Assembly: GCF_025943985.1 (NCBI RefSeq)
Contig: NZ_JAPCWE010000001.1
Span: forward strand, 1 to 64,000
DNA: 64,000 nt
Reading direction: 5' to 3'
Source of the DNA: Anaerorudis cellulosivorans
GTDB taxonomy: Bacteria; Bacteroidota; Bacteroidia; Bacteroidales; Dysgonomonadaceae
Under the pieces are notes generated by a model. The model was given only the letters and a program-made list of their open reading frames with translations. It ran no database searches and was not told where the DNA came from. This document shows positions 18,042-26,073 of this stretch, piece after piece. The stretch's first letter is position 1, and every line of letters starts with the position of its first letter. Made by a program: the position numbers and the translations under genes.

Positions 18042-18062
18042 CGTCAATCGTCTAATCTTTAT

Positions 18063-18107
18063 AAAAGTGGAATGCATAACGGAAAACCAGGATGCATTCC
18101 ACTTTTT
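18063..18107 (+). terminator. Strong intrinsic terminator after the TPR lipoprotein gene
   Basis: A perfect 15-bp stem (AAAAGTGGAATGCAT at 18063-18077 with its complement at 18092-18106), a 14-nt loop and a T run. It begins 22 bp after the stop codon. Confidence 0.9.
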
Positions 18108-18134
18108 CGTTTGCTGAAAAAGTTTTCTCCCTAT

Positions 18135-18167
18135 TTTGGCAAAATATTTTAAAAACAAGTACCTTTG
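18135..18167 (+). promoter_or_regulatory. Promoter of the HAMP sensor-trkH operon
   Basis: TTTG (18135-18138) and TACCTTTG (18160-18167) are 21 bp apart, a full Bacteroidetes-type match. The start codon lies 44 bp downstream. Confidence 0.65.
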
Positions 18168-18211
18168 CACCATTTATTATGAGAACTTATTAATAAAACC
18201 GTATTCATCCG

Positions 18212-19015
18212 ATGAAAATAGCCAACTCGTTGAAAACAAAAATATCGGCAGGTTTCCTGTTGCTGATTTTCATGCTGGCCATAGCAGGAATAATGTTAGT
18301 TATGGAGTTTGAAAAAGTGGAAACTTCGGCCGAAACCATCATTAATAACAATTGTACATCCATTGAACAGGCCCAGAACATGCTTAATGCAATGGACCAG
18401 GAAAACAAAGGTTTATTATTGTTACTGGAAGGTAATCGTGAAGAAGGGATAAAAATAATCATGACCGCAGATTCAATAATGAACCACGCCATAAAAATTG
18501 CCACTCAGCATGTTTCAGAAGTCGATGAGGAAAAATACATCGAAAAAATAAAGGATGAATACGGTAAATACTATACTTTCCTTCTATCCTTTATTGAAAA
18601 AGACAGCATCACGACGCCTACGGAAAGCAATCATTTTTTCTCTACCTACCAACAACTGAATTTTGCAACAAAAGATGCGATCAACACCTTGTTGCAACTC
18701 AACGAGAAAGGCGTCAAAAAACAAACCCTATCGATGAGAGATAATGCCAAACGGGCCATTATGCCCGCCATTGTGTCGCTCATCACGGCAGCGATTTTCG
18801 CCCTGCTACTCAATTTTTTCATTTCGGAATACCTGATCAATCCTATACGCAACATTACCGATGCTGTGTCTTCATTCTATCCGGAACAATACAATCTGAA
18901 AGTTACCGCATACACTAAAGACGAGATAAAAAACCTTGAAAATGAAATCAATAATCTAATTCATCGTTTTCTTCACATCAAAAACATGATGAACGACAAA
19001 AATGAAAAAAATTAA
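18212..19015 (+). CDS. Membrane sensor with four-helix-bundle and HAMP domains, no output domain
   Basis: A 267-residue protein with two membrane helices (about 12-32 and 190-212). They enclose a helical periplasmic domain of the kind found in methyl-accepting chemotaxis proteins. A HAMP-like segment follows the second helix (SEYLINPIRNITDAVSSF...). The protein ends about 30 residues after HAMP: no kinase, methyl-accepting or cyclase domain is present. It lies 10 bp upstream of trkH in the same operon. A role as accessory or sensing subunit of the potassium transporter is inferred from that pairing alone. Confidence 0.7.
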   Translation: MKIANSLKTKISAGFLLLIFMLAIAGIMLVMEFEKVETSAETIINNNCTSIEQAQNMLNAMDQENKGLLLLLEGNREEGIKIIMTADSIMNHAIKIATQHVSEVDEEKYIEKIKDEYGKYYTFLLSFIEKDSITTPTESNHFFSTYQQLNFATKDAINTLLQLNEKGVKKQTLSMRDNAKRAIMPAIVSLITAAIFALLLNFFISEYLINPIRNITDAVSSFYPEQYNLKVTAYTKDEIKNLENEINNLIHRFLHIKNMMNDKNEKN

Positions 19016-19025
19016 TGATTAACCT

Positions 19026-20471
19026 ATGTTGCGAACAAAAGCCATATTAAAATATTTAGGATTTATTTTGCTTTTCAATGCGCTGTTTTTGTGTATCTCG
19101 GCATCCATTTCGCTTTTCCTGCACGAAGATTCGTTCATTCCGCTTCTTTATGGAGCATTGGTGTGTGCAGTATTGGGAATATTTCCTCAGTTATTTGTCG
19201 AAAGAATAGACGATATCAGTTTTCATGAAGGAATGGCCATCAGCGTGCTGGGTTGGATACTCACCTGTCTGACAGGAATGATTCCTTATTTCATGTGGGG
19301 AGGGGAGTTCACGTTGGCCAACGCATTGTTCGAAAGTGTTTCGGGATTTACCACGACGGGAGCATCCATCTTAAACAATGTCGAAATATTGCCTAAAGGA
19401 TTGCTGTTTTGGAGGGCAGCTACCCATTTTATTGGTGGAATTGGCATTATTCTTTTTGTGTTGGCCATCCTTCCCGAAAAAAAGGGAATCCGATCCAGCA
19501 TTTATCATACTGAAGTTTCCGGTTTATCCATGCTGAACTTTCGGATGAAGGCAAAAGAAATTGCCAATATCCTCGTTGTTATATATTTAAGCCTTATTGC
19601 CATCGAAATTATTTTGCTGAAAATCTTCGGCATGAACTGGTTCGATGCGCTTTGCCATTCGTTTGCCACTGTTGCCACAGGAGGATTTTCAACCAAAAAC
19701 CTGAGCATAGCTTATTACAACAATGTAGGAATCGAAATCATCATCATGTTTTTTATGTTGATAAGCAGCATACATTTTGGGTTGATTTACAATACCGTTC
19801 GCGGACGAAAATTGAATATTTTCACTTCAAGTGTTGTTCGTTCTTATGTTATGATAATATTTATAGGAATTATCCTTGTCGCCGCCCAACTTACTTTTGA
19901 AAAAGTTTATAGTTTTGGAGAATCGTTGCGATATGCTGCTTTTCAGGTGATTTCATTAGGAACAACCACAGGTTTTGCCATTGTTGATACCCCTACTTGG
20001 CCTATTTTTGCTATCCTGATCCAAATGTATTTTACCATTCAATGCGGAATGGTGGGATCTACATCAGGAGGATTGAAATTCGACCGAATTTATCTATTCT
20101 TCAAATCGCTGATCAAACAAATCCGACTCGCCAAACACCCTCAAGGAATATATGCCATAAAAGTGGATGGAACACTCATCGACAACGATATGGAATTGCA
20201 GACCGCCGTTTTTATCCTGTTGTACATTATCACTTTTTTTGTAACTACTTTAATGCTGACTGCAATGAATATAGATGGAATAACAGCTTTCTCTGCAGCT
20301 ATAACAACGCTTGGAAACGCAGGGCCGGGATTTGGAAGAGTCAGTTCGTTGGGAAATTACAGCGGTTTGCCCGATGCCGCAAAATACATCCTTTCAGGCA
20401 ACATGCTGCTCGGTCGTCTCGAAATTATGAATGTCATCGTTTTTCTGACCATGTTGTCGCGAAAACATTGA
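19026..20471 (+). CDS. trkH: TrkH-type potassium uptake transporter, membrane subunit
   Basis: A 481-residue TrkH/KtrB protein. The four pore-loop filter segments can be read: SGFTTTGASIL, VATGGFSTKN, SLGTTTGFA and TLGNAGPGFG, each with the conserved filter glycine. About ten to twelve membrane helices are present. It takes up potassium across the inner membrane, normally gated by the cytosolic TrkA ring. No trkA gene is next to it; it is encoded 10 bp after the HAMP sensor instead. Confidence 0.9.
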   Translation: MLRTKAILKYLGFILLFNALFLCISASISLFLHEDSFIPLLYGALVCAVLGIFPQLFVERIDDISFHEGMAISVLGWILTCLTGMIPYFMWGGEFTLANALFESVSGFTTTGASILNNVEILPKGLLFWRAATHFIGGIGIILFVLAILPEKKGIRSSIYHTEVSGLSMLNFRMKAKEIANILVVIYLSLIAIEIILLKIFGMNWFDALCHSFATVATGGFSTKNLSIAYYNNVGIEIIIMFFMLISSIHFGLIYNTVRGRKLNIFTSSVVRSYVMIIFIGIILVAAQLTFEKVYSFGESLRYAAFQVISLGTTTGFAIVDTPTWPIFAILIQMYFTIQCGMVGSTSGGLKFDRIYLFFKSLIKQIRLAKHPQGIYAIKVDGTLIDNDMELQTAVFILLYIITFFVTTLMLTAMNIDGITAFSAAITTLGNAGPGFGRVSSLGNYSGLPDAAKYILSGNMLLGRLEIMNVIVFLTMLSRKH

Positions 20472-20472
20472 T

Positions 20473-20508
20473 AAACAGAAAACAACGGTTCTATCGTTTT
20501 TTCTGTTT
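20473..20508 (+). terminator. Terminator between trkH and tyrS
   Basis: The 14-bp stem AAACAGAAAA-c-AACG / CGTT-TTTTCTGTTT has a single bulged C and a loop GTTCTAT. The last arm is itself T-rich. It begins immediately after the trkH stop. Confidence 0.7.
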
Positions 20509-20529
20509 AGTTTTCCGAAAATAAAGTCG

Positions 20530-20537
20530 TACCTTTG
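20530..20537 (+). promoter_or_regulatory. -7 element for tyrS
   Basis: TACCTTTG, 35 bp before the tyrS start. The position 21 bp upstream reads TTTAG, a partial -33 match overlapping the preceding terminator. Confidence 0.45.
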
Positions 20538-20572
20538 CAAGCGTTTTAACAAATCAAAAAGAGTAACGTTTT

Positions 20573-21865
20573 ATGAATTTTGTGGAAGAACTTCGTTGGA
20601 GAGGCATGATTCAGAATATCATCCCCGGAACGGAAGAATACTTGTTAAAAGAAAAAACGGCCGGATATGTGGGCATTGATCCTACTGCCGATTCCCTTCA
20701 CATCGGCCATCTTGTAGGCATTATGATGCTGAAACACTTTCAAAGAGCCGGTCACACGCCAATAGCCCTGATAGGAGGCGCTACCGGAATGATCGGTGAT
20801 CCCTCGATGAAATCGGCCGAACGAAAATTGTTGGATGAAGAAACCCTTCGGCATAATCAGTCTGCAATTAAAGAGCAGCTGTCGAAATTCCTCGATTTTG
20901 ACAGTAATATCCCCAATAAAGCCGTGATGGTGAACAACTACGATTGGATGAAGGATTATACTTTTCTGAATTTTATCCGCGACATCGGCAAACATATTAC
21001 CGTTAATTACATGATGGCAAAAGATTCGGTAAAGAAAAGGCTCAGCGCCGATTCAACAGAGGGAATGTCTTTTACCGAATTTTCATACCAATTGATTCAA
21101 GGATACGATTTCCTGCATTTATTCAGGGAGATGGGCTGCCGTTTGCAAATGGGAGGTTCAGACCAATGGGGCAACATAACTACAGGAGCCGAACTTATCC
21201 GCCGAATCGACGGCGAAGAAGTGTTTGCCATTACCTGTCCTCTTATAACCAAAGCCGATGGCGGCAAATTCGGAAAAACGGAAAGCGGAAATGTGTGGCT
21301 CGACCGTCGCTACACCTCACCCTACAAATTTTACCAATTCTGGCTCAATGTGAGTGATGACGATGCTGCCAAATATATCAAAATATTTACCACTCTCTCG
21401 CGAGAAGAGATCGATTCACTGATTTCCGAACAACAAAAAGCACCCCATCTTCGCCCTTTACAAAAAAGACTGGCCGAAGAGATTACCGTCATGGTGCACT
21501 CGCGCAGCGATTACGAAATGGCTGTCAATGCTTCTCAAATATTATTCGGAAAAGCAACTTCAGATACCTTGCGTTCCATCGACGAAGAAACATTCCTTCA
21601 GGTATTTGATGGCGTTCCCCAATTTAATATCTCAAAAGAAGCGCTTTCCCGTGGTATAAAAGCTGTCGATTTATTGACAGAAAACGCTGCCGTTTTCCCT
21701 TCCAAAAGCGAAATGCGCAAAACTACACAATCGGGAGGAGTAACCATTAATAAAGAACGATTGGAAAATTCCGATACAGTGATCGATTCTTCTTATCTCA
21801 TCGGCAACAAATACATTATTGCTCAACGTGGCAAGAAGAATTATTTTCTATTAATAGCCGAATAA
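20573..21865 (+). CDS. tyrS: Tyrosyl-tRNA synthetase
   Basis: A 430-residue class I aminoacyl-tRNA synthetase that charges tRNA-Tyr. The HIGH motif is HIGHLVG (about 42-48) and the KMSKS-type loop reads KFGKT (about 227-231). GSDQWGNI and the tyrosine-pocket segment [12 protein letters not shown] are conserved. A C-terminal S4-like RNA-binding domain follows (about 355-425, [13 protein letters not shown]). Full length for the bacterial TyrRS family. Monocistronic between two terminators. Confidence 0.95.
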   Translation: MNFVEELRWRGMIQNIIPGTEEYLLKEKTAGYVGIDPTADSLHIGHLVGIMMLKHFQRAGHTPIALIGGATGMIGDPSMKSAERKLLDEETLRHNQSAIKEQLSKFLDFDSNIPNKAVMVNNYDWMKDYTFLNFIRDIGKHITVNYMMAKDSVKKRLSADSTEGMSFTEFSYQLIQGYDFLHLFREMGCRLQMGGSDQWGNITTGAELIRRIDGEEVFAITCPLITKADGGKFGKTESGNVWLDRRYTSPYKFYQFWLNVSDDDAAKYIKIFTTLSREEIDSLISEQQKAPHLRPLQKRLAEEITVMVHSRSDYEMAVNASQILFGKATSDTLRSIDEETFLQVFDGVPQFNISKEALSRGIKAVDLLTENAAVFPSKSEMRKTTQSGGVTINKERLENSDTVIDSSYLIGNKYIIAQRGKKNYFLLIAE

Positions 21866-21902
21866 AGGAGCAACTCCCGGAGTGCCTTCTTCGGGTAACA
21901 CA

Positions 21903-21955
21903 CTCGCCGTTTGGTTCGGAAGATCCGATTTAAATAACCCATACGGCGAGCTTTT
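21903..21955 (+). terminator. Terminator after tyrS
   Basis: CTCGCCGT (21903-21910) pairs perfectly with ACGGCGAG (21943-21950) and a CTTTTT run follows at once. A nested hairpin TCGGA-aga-TCCGA lies in the loop. It separates tyrS from the riboswitch transcript. Confidence 0.7.
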
Positions 21956-21970
21956 TAAAAAAATTATCCT

Positions 21971-21978
21971 TATCTTTG
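21971..21978 (+). promoter_or_regulatory. -7 element of the cobalamin-controlled operon
   Basis: TATCTTTG fits TAnnTTTG and lies just before the riboswitch. No good -33 element is seen, since the terminator arm occupies that position. Confidence 0.5.
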
Positions 21979-21984
21979 CCTCCG

Positions 21985-22190
21985 AAATGTGGGTGTTGTT
22001 CCTTTCACAAAGGCTACGAAAGGAACAATGAAAAGGGAATCAGGTGAAAATCCTGAACAGACCCGCTGCTGTGAGCTCCGCTTATGTGCTGAACACATAC
22101 CTTATGCCACTGTCCGCCGCGCGGACGGGAAGGCGTTCAGACACGGGAGCAAGTCAGAAGACCTGCCGACATTTCGCAACAGTTAATGGC
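21985..22190 (+). promoter_or_regulatory. Cobalamin riboswitch
   Basis: The conserved blocks occur in the right order: AAAGGGAATCAGGTGAAAATC (22032-22052, quoted in part), CCCGCTGCTGTGAG (22062-22075), GCCACTG (22106-22112), GGGAAGGCG (22127-22135) and AGTCAGAAGACCTGCC (22152-22167). The B12-box-like 3' core is therefore present. This element binds adenosyl- or methylcobalamin and lowers expression of the genes downstream. It is directly upstream of a BtuB-like receptor, which fits. Exact ends are estimated. Confidence 0.92.
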
Positions 22191-22201
22191 TTTCGGGGAA
22201 T

Positions 22202-22272
22202 AAAGCTTGAAAACGACACGACAATTCTCTTCGTTTTTCGATTTTTGCGTGCCTTCTTTTCGTTTAAGCTTT
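22202..22272 (+). promoter_or_regulatory. Possible expression-platform hairpin after the riboswitch
   Basis: AAAGCTT-ga-AAACGA (22202-22216) is complementary to TCGTTT-AAGCTTT (22260-22272), closing a T/C-rich loop. It lies between the aptamer and the btuB start (22301) and could contribute to regulation. No poly-T run follows, so termination is not obvious. Confidence 0.4.
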
Positions 22273-22300
22273 ACCGAAATTTAAAAGGATTCGGTAGAAG

Positions 22301-24331
22301 ATGAATGTATTCAAAAAACAACAGTGGTTCATCGTTATATGCGTTGCGGCAATAACGTCGTGCATGCGGCTGTCGGCCCAAACGGGCGAAGATACGTTGC
22401 TGCATTTGCCCGAAGTAGTAATTACCGAAAACTACCACAACCGGGCGATTCGTTCTGCGCTGCCTACGCAAATCATGACGGAAAAAGCAATACAAAACCT
22501 GAATGCACTGCAGATTTCCGATGTGGTGAAACATTTCTCGGGCGTTACCGTAAAAGATTACGGCGGCATCGGGGGACTGAAAACGGTTTCGGTGAGGGGG
22601 CTGGGCGCAACGCACACGGCCGTGGGCTACAACGGCGTCCTGCTTTCGGATGTGCAGACGGGGCAAATCGATATCGGCCGTTTTTCGACGGACAATGTGA
22701 ACTCGATCACGCTGAATCAGGCGCAAAGCGATCAAATTTTTCAACCGGCACGGTTTTTTTCCGCTGCCTCGGTGCTCCATATCCATAGTCGTATCCCTTC
22801 TTTCGAACAAGGCGAAAAGACTCACGGCAAAGGTTCGCTGAAAACCGGTTCTTTCGGATTGGTTAACCCGACGGTTTACCTCGAACAGAAAATCAGCGAC
22901 CGTATGGCTGCCTCGTTGAGCGGCGAGTGGCTCTCGGCCGACGGAAGATACCCCTATGTATTGCATTACGGACCATCGAAAAATGACAGCTCGTCGCTGG
23001 AGAAACGACAAAATACCGATGTGCAGAATCTTCGGCTGGAAGGGGCATTGTTCGGAAAAATTTCACCGACTTCGCGTGCCGACGCGCGAATATACTACTA
23101 CCGTTCTGAACGCGGTTTGCCGGGTGCGGTCATTTTCTATAATACCGACAATGCATCGAAACAGCGCCTTTGGGATGAAACGTTTTTTGCGCAGGTACAT
23201 TACCGGAACGATTTTACGGATAAATGGGCACTTCAGGCCAACGCCAAATACAATTACGGGTATCAGCATTACCTCGATCCCACCTACCTCAATTCCGCCG
23301 GCAAACTCGAGAACACGTACCGACAACATGAGGGTTACGGCTCTGTGGCGCTGCTCTACAGCCCCTACCCTGCCCTGCAGTTATCGACAGCTGCCGATCT
23401 CACATCGGCCACACTCGATGCCAATCTTTATAATTTTGTTTATCCACGACGGATCACCCTGCAATCGGTAATGGCGGCCAAATTTACAGCCGAAAAATTT
23501 ACGGCTACTGCCAACGTGCTTTACACGCAAACCGATGAAAAGGTAAAAAACGGCAACCCGGCCGAAAACCACCACAAAGTGTCGCCCTGCCTTGCCGTAT
23601 CGACTCAACCGTTCGACGATATTGACCTCCATTTCAGGGCTTTCTATAAAAACATTTTCCGGCTTCCCACTTTCAACGATTTGTATTATTCGCTCGTGGG
23701 TAAGCGCGACCTCAAACCCGAAGATGCCCAACAGTTTAACATGGGACTCACCTACGGTATTTCCGGCAGCGACCATCTGCCCTTCCTCTCGTTTGCGGCA
23801 GACATATATCGCAACACGATAAAAAACAAAATTGTTGCCGTTCCCGTAAAAAACATGTTCGAATGGAGCATGGTCAATTACGGGAAAGTGCGTATCGACG
23901 GTATCGACCTTTCGATGGAAAGCATCTTCAACCTGCCACACGAAATAAGCTTGTCGGCCGGAGGCACATTTTCTTATCAAAAAGCATTGAATATGACCGA
24001 TCCCCAATCATCGACATACAAAAATCAGATTCCCTATACTCCCCGCACGTCGGGTGCAGCCCATGCCACCGTGGAAATGCCGTGGTTCAAAGTGTCATAT
24101 ACCCTGTTGTGGTCGGGCATACGGTATGCACTGGCAGAAAATATTCCCCAAAATCGGTTGCCGGGCTATACCGATCACAGCTTCTCGCTTTCCAAAGTCG
24201 TCAACACCAAGCGCCACACCTGGCATATCTCGGTGGAGGCATTGAACGTAGGCGACAAAAATTACGAGATTGTGCGCAACTTCCACATGCCCGGCCGTTC
24301 CTTCAGAGGAACCGTTTCGATCGATTTTTAA
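22301..24331 (+). CDS. btuB: TonB-dependent receptor, BtuB-like cobalamin transporter
   Basis: A 676-residue outer-membrane receptor. It has a signal peptide (to about residue 26, ...RLSAQ) and a TonB-box-like LPEVVITEN. The plug domain is about 45-160, including DVVKHFSGVTVKDYGGIGGL and VSVRGLGATHTAVGYNG. The beta-barrel ends SFRGTVSIDF with terminal Phe. It lacks the long N-terminal carboxypeptidase-like domain of SusC proteins, so it is a classic micronutrient receptor. The riboswitch upstream and the BtuG-like lipoprotein 24 bp downstream point to corrinoid uptake, powered by TonB. Confidence 0.88.
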   Translation: MNVFKKQQWFIVICVAAITSCMRLSAQTGEDTLLHLPEVVITENYHNRAIRSALPTQIMTEKAIQNLNALQISDVVKHFSGVTVKDYGGIGGLKTVSVRGLGATHTAVGYNGVLLSDVQTGQIDIGRFSTDNVNSITLNQAQSDQIFQPARFFSAASVLHIHSRIPSFEQGEKTHGKGSLKTGSFGLVNPTVYLEQKISDRMAASLSGEWLSADGRYPYVLHYGPSKNDSSSLEKRQNTDVQNLRLEGALFGKISPTSRADARIYYYRSERGLPGAVIFYNTDNASKQRLWDETFFAQVHYRNDFTDKWALQANAKYNYGYQHYLDPTYLNSAGKLENTYRQHEGYGSVALLYSPYPALQLSTAADLTSATLDANLYNFVYPRRITLQSVMAAKFTAEKFTATANVLYTQTDEKVKNGNPAENHHKVSPCLAVSTQPFDDIDLHFRAFYKNIFRLPTFNDLYYSLVGKRDLKPEDAQQFNMGLTYGISGSDHLPFLSFAADIYRNTIKNKIVAVPVKNMFEWSMVNYGKVRIDGIDLSMESIFNLPHEISLSAGGTFSYQKALNMTDPQSSTYKNQIPYTPRTSGAAHATVEMPWFKVSYTLLWSGIRYALAENIPQNRLPGYTDHSFSLSKVVNTKRHTWHISVEALNVGDKNYEIVRNFHMPGRSFRGTVSIDF

Positions 24332-24355
24332 TTCACCATTTAAATAATAACGCAT

Positions 24356-25432
24356 ATGAAAAAGAAAAATGTTTGTATTTTAGTACTTCTGGCTGCTCTT
24401 TTTGCAGCATGCAGCGACAGCGACATCGTGATTGATCCTACGGAACTTCCGCCTTCGGAAACCCAACAGATTCTGGTACTTTGCGAGGGAATTTGGAACC
24501 ACAACAACAGTACGCTGGCTTTTTACGATTTGAAAAGCAAAGCCACAGACCTCGATTATTTTACTACGGTAAACGAAAATGGCTTGGGCGATACGGCAAA
24601 CGATATGATCAAATACGGGTCGAAAATCTATATCGTTGTCAACGAGTCGGGCACCATAGAAGTGATCGATGCCGCTACGGGTAAATCGGTGAAACAGATC
24701 GAAATGAAAACAGCCGAAGGCTCGTCAAGGCAGCCCCGATATGCAGCTGCTTACGGGGGAAAAGTATATGTCACTTCCTATGACGACACCGTGACACGCA
24801 TCGATACCGTTTCGCTGACCATCGACGGCTCGGTGGCCGTTGGGCGCGATCCGGAGGGCATCTGCATCTCCACCAAAAATCGCAAAATTTATGTAGCCAA
24901 CTCCGGCGGATTGGATTTTCCCGATTACGACAAGACGGTTTCGGTAATTGACCTGAACAGCTTCGAAGAAATAGAACAAATCGAGGTCGGCCTCAATCCC
25001 TATCAGGTGTTTGCCGACAGCCAAGGCGATGTGTATGTGAGTGTTCGGGGGAATTATGCCGATATTGCCCCGAGTTTCAAAAAAATAAGCCCGTTGTACG
25101 AAGTATCCGCGATTCCCAATCTGACAGTTTCGGAATTTACGATCGTCAACGATAAAGCATACATCCTGTACAACGAATGGGGAAAAGAAAGCGAAGTGAA
25201 AGTGTTTGACTGCAAGACCGAAGAAGTGGTTACCGAGAATTTTGTGACCGACGGCACCTCCATCCTGAACGGATATAAAATTACGGCCGATGCATACAGT
25301 GGCGATGTTTATGTAACCACATCCGATTATACCACCTCGGGCAATGTGTTGTGCTTCGACAACAAAGGAACGCACAAATTTACCCTTCAAGGCGTGGGAA
25401 TTGGTCCGAACAAAATAATTCTCCTTAATTAG
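24356..25432 (+). CDS. btuG: BtuG-like surface lipoprotein, beta-propeller (DUF5074/YncE-like)
   Basis: A 358-residue protein with lipoprotein signal (AALFAACS, Cys19) followed by acidic SDSDIVID, which resembles the Bacteroidetes surface-export signal. The rest is a seven-bladed propeller of YVTN-type repeats, e.g. KIYVANSGG and SVIDLNSFEEIEQIEVG. In Bacteroides, BtuG proteins of this design bind cobalamin at the cell surface with very high affinity and sit over BtuB. Position and riboswitch control support the same role here. Gene identity is inferred from architecture and context. Confidence 0.8.
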   Translation: MKKKNVCILVLLAALFAACSDSDIVIDPTELPPSETQQILVLCEGIWNHNNSTLAFYDLKSKATDLDYFTTVNENGLGDTANDMIKYGSKIYIVVNESGTIEVIDAATGKSVKQIEMKTAEGSSRQPRYAAAYGGKVYVTSYDDTVTRIDTVSLTIDGSVAVGRDPEGICISTKNRKIYVANSGGLDFPDYDKTVSVIDLNSFEEIEQIEVGLNPYQVFADSQGDVYVSVRGNYADIAPSFKKISPLYEVSAIPNLTVSEFTIVNDKAYILYNEWGKESEVKVFDCKTEEVVTENFVTDGTSILNGYKITADAYSGDVYVTTSDYTTSGNVLCFDNKGTHKFTLQGVGIGPNKIILLN

Positions 25433-25504
25433 CCGACAAATTTTCATTATTTATTATTTTGGTTCCTAACGAAAGGGGTTTCGGCTTTACGGTACAGGCA
25501 ACCG

Positions 25505-25690
25505 TTTCAGCCAACGGCCTCTTACGTTTCAAACGAAAGGGGGTTGTCCGGAAATCATCAGTTTTGCGCAATTGCAGTCCGTTGACTATCATCCGGATTC
25601 GGTTACAGTCGTCCGCAAACCGAAACATCTGCGCAGGTTTCCGGCAACCATCTCTCGTTTCAATCACAAAGGGGCTGTCCCAAATTCGGA
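25505..25690. repeat. Diverged direct repeat of about 50 bp
   Basis: The segments at about 25505-25558 and 25637-25690 align by eye across TTTC..CAAC...CTCT..CGTTTCAA.C.AAAGGGG.TGTCC..AAAT.C, with scattered differences. The copies are about 80 bp apart. The first copy's GGGGGTTGTCCG is also complementary to the terminator arm CGGACAACCCC of the second. Confidence 0.55.
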
Positions 25691-25702
25691 CAACCCCTTT
25701 TT
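25668..25702 (+). terminator. Strong intrinsic terminator
   Basis: AAAGGGGcTGTCC (25668-25680) pairs with GGACAaCCCCTTT (25688-25700), with one C/A mismatch and a 7-nt loop. TTTTT follows. It most likely ends the btuB-btuG transcript, 235 bp after btuG. Confidence 0.8.
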
Positions 25703-25854
25703 GTATGCAAAACAAGCTTTACTTACTTCGAAAATGAATGCCATTGAAGAGCCTGATTTTGAAAGAATTGAAGGAAGAATAACAAAAGTATTTAAAGAAC
25801 ATCTTTGCGGATACCTGAAAATTTTTTGTTAAATGCGATTTATATTTGTTGATC

Positions 25855-25968
25855 ATTAACACGTTTTATGTAGGTGCTTCCACGGTACCGGGTGAAGGAC
25901 TGCCGATGGCCATTATCAGCTCGAAACTTGCCATAGAACGAATTTTGAGATATCGTATTGAGCAATAG
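25855..25968 (+). pseudogene. C-terminal remnant of a CrtI/phytoene desaturase-like oxidoreductase
   Basis: Reading from 25855 to the TAG at 25966-25968 gives INTFYVGASTVPGEGLPMA followed by IISSKLAIERILRYRIEQ. This is the typical C-terminal FAD-site signature of CrtI-type desaturases (LYFVGASTHPG.G.P..I...KL). About 37 of roughly 490 residues remain. No upstream part is readable, so this is a deletion remnant. Confidence 0.6.
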
Positions 25969-26040
25969 GTGAAAAGTTGAGGAGATTTCGCAAAACTGAA
26001 CATTAAAACCGATAAATAACCGTTTCTAAAAAAAAAATGC

Positions 26041-26048
26041 TATTTTTG
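26041..26048 (+). promoter_or_regulatory. -7 element for the restriction-type operon
   Basis: TATTTTTG fits TAnnTTTG and lies 25 bp before the first start codon. No clear -33 element is seen. Confidence 0.45.
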
Positions 26049-26073
26049 TCTAGATCAATAGTGAAACAAAAGA

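Larger units (their letters stand above)
25433..26073. other. Decayed intergenic region of about 640 bp
   Basis: No intact gene is supported. The region contains a diverged direct repeat (about 25505-25558 and 25637-25690), a strong terminator (25668-25702), a 33-codon frame beginning at 25734 with no recognised relatives, a phytoene-desaturase-like tail (25855-25968) and the promoter box of the next operon (26041-26048). It looks like a site of past insertion and deletion beside the restriction-type locus. Confidence 0.6.

Noticed and set aside
21989-22304. Small plus-strand frames across the riboswitch
   Set aside because: The sequence is fully explained by the cobalamin aptamer and its leader.
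22271-24007. Long minus-strand frames opposite the BtuB gene
   Set aside because: Histidine- and arginine-rich mirror frames with no motifs; the plus-strand receptor explains the sequence.
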